Source of the DNA: an uncultured SAR86 cluster bacterium
GTDB taxonomy: Bacteria > Pseudomonadota > Gammaproteobacteria > Magnimaribacterales > D2472
Reading direction: 5' to 3'
NCBI GenBank assembly: GCA_938075575.1
Contig: CALJHI010000020.1
Location: forward strand, 1-5,371
DNA length: 5,371 bases
The notes below the pieces were generated by a model, which saw only the letters and a list, made by a program, of their open reading frames with translations, had not been told where the DNA came from and made no database searches. Position 1 is the stretch's first letter. Every line of letters starts with the position of its first letter. Position numbers and translations under genes: made by a program. This document shows positions 5,191-5,371 of this stretch, piece by piece.

Positions 5191-5371
5191 GACCAGATAA
5201 AACCCTATCAAGATGCATTTCAAGATTATCAGCAATGATACGTGCAGATGTTATAGGCCCCTGACCATGCTGTTTTAGATCATCGCCAACCACATGCACC
5301 TTTCTAATTATACCAACAAGCCCATGAACCATAGACCAAAGTGTCAGACATTTAAAAGCAATAACATCCTC
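5177..5371 (-). CDS. TetR/AcrR-family transcriptional regulator, C-terminal part
   Basis: The - strand is open from the window edge to a TAG at 5179-5177 and encodes the last 64 residues of a protein whose N-terminal DNA-binding domain lies outside. The segment LTLWSMVHGLVGI (fragment residues 9-21) matches the W-x-x-x-HG signature of the WHG-type ligand-binding domain of TetR-family repressors. The rest is helical and ends with LDRVLSGLIQS, typical of the dimerization helix at the end of such proteins. Ligand and targets cannot be told from this part; divergent or neighbouring genes to the right are not visible. It is convergent with the DUF4399 gene and overlaps its end by 14 bases. A small helical protein of another family is possible but less likely. 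Confidence 0.65.
   Translation of the reverse strand, partial: EDVIAFKCLTLWSMVHGLVGIIRKVHVVGDDLKQHGQGPITSARIIADNLEMHLDRVLSGLIQS

Overview
This is an AT-rich, densely packed bacterial window made mostly of housekeeping genes. The layout (trxA directly before rho, an E. coli-like Rho with matching residue numbering, short or overlapping gene junctions) points to a gammaproteobacterium. The AT bias and compaction would fit a streamlined marine lineage such as SAR86. That placement is inference from gene order and residue patterns, not from a database comparison.

Left part, + strand (1-1990): the C-terminal end of hemB (porphobilinogen synthase), then trxA (thioredoxin, WCGPC) only 5 bases later, then a 122-base gap that looks like a regulatory leader, then rho (transcription termination factor). 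The leader is C-rich and G-poor on the coding strand, as expected for a Rho-loading (rut) site, and rho is autoregulated in enteric bacteria. It also carries a possible promoter and a good ribosome binding site.

Middle part, - strand (1983-4125): rsmD (16S rRNA guanine-N2 methyltransferase), hemC (hydroxymethylbilane synthase) and hemD (uroporphyrinogen-III synthase), read in that order, with 4-base ATGA stop/start overlaps at both junctions. This is almost certainly one translationally coupled operon. hemD runs into rho tail to tail with an 8-base overlap and no room for an intrinsic terminator. Three consecutive heme-pathway enzymes (HemB, HemC, HemD) are thus encoded on the two sides of trxA-rho.

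Right part (4194-5371): a flavin-reductase-like protein starts from the divergent rsmD promoter region, with a perfect TATAAT only 6 bases before its ATG (possible leaderless mRNA). Overlapping its end is a DUF4399-type exported protein whose frame is broken by a single in-frame TAG between the signal peptide and the conserved domain. Convergent with it, and overlapping by 14 bases, is the C-terminal end of a TetR-family regulator (WHG-type ligand domain) that runs off the window.

I see no mobile element, CRISPR array, tRNA or rRNA. I do not see a clear novel multi-gene system. The items most worth a second look are the amber-interrupted DUF4399 gene, the rut-like rho leader, and the heme gene arrangement around rho.
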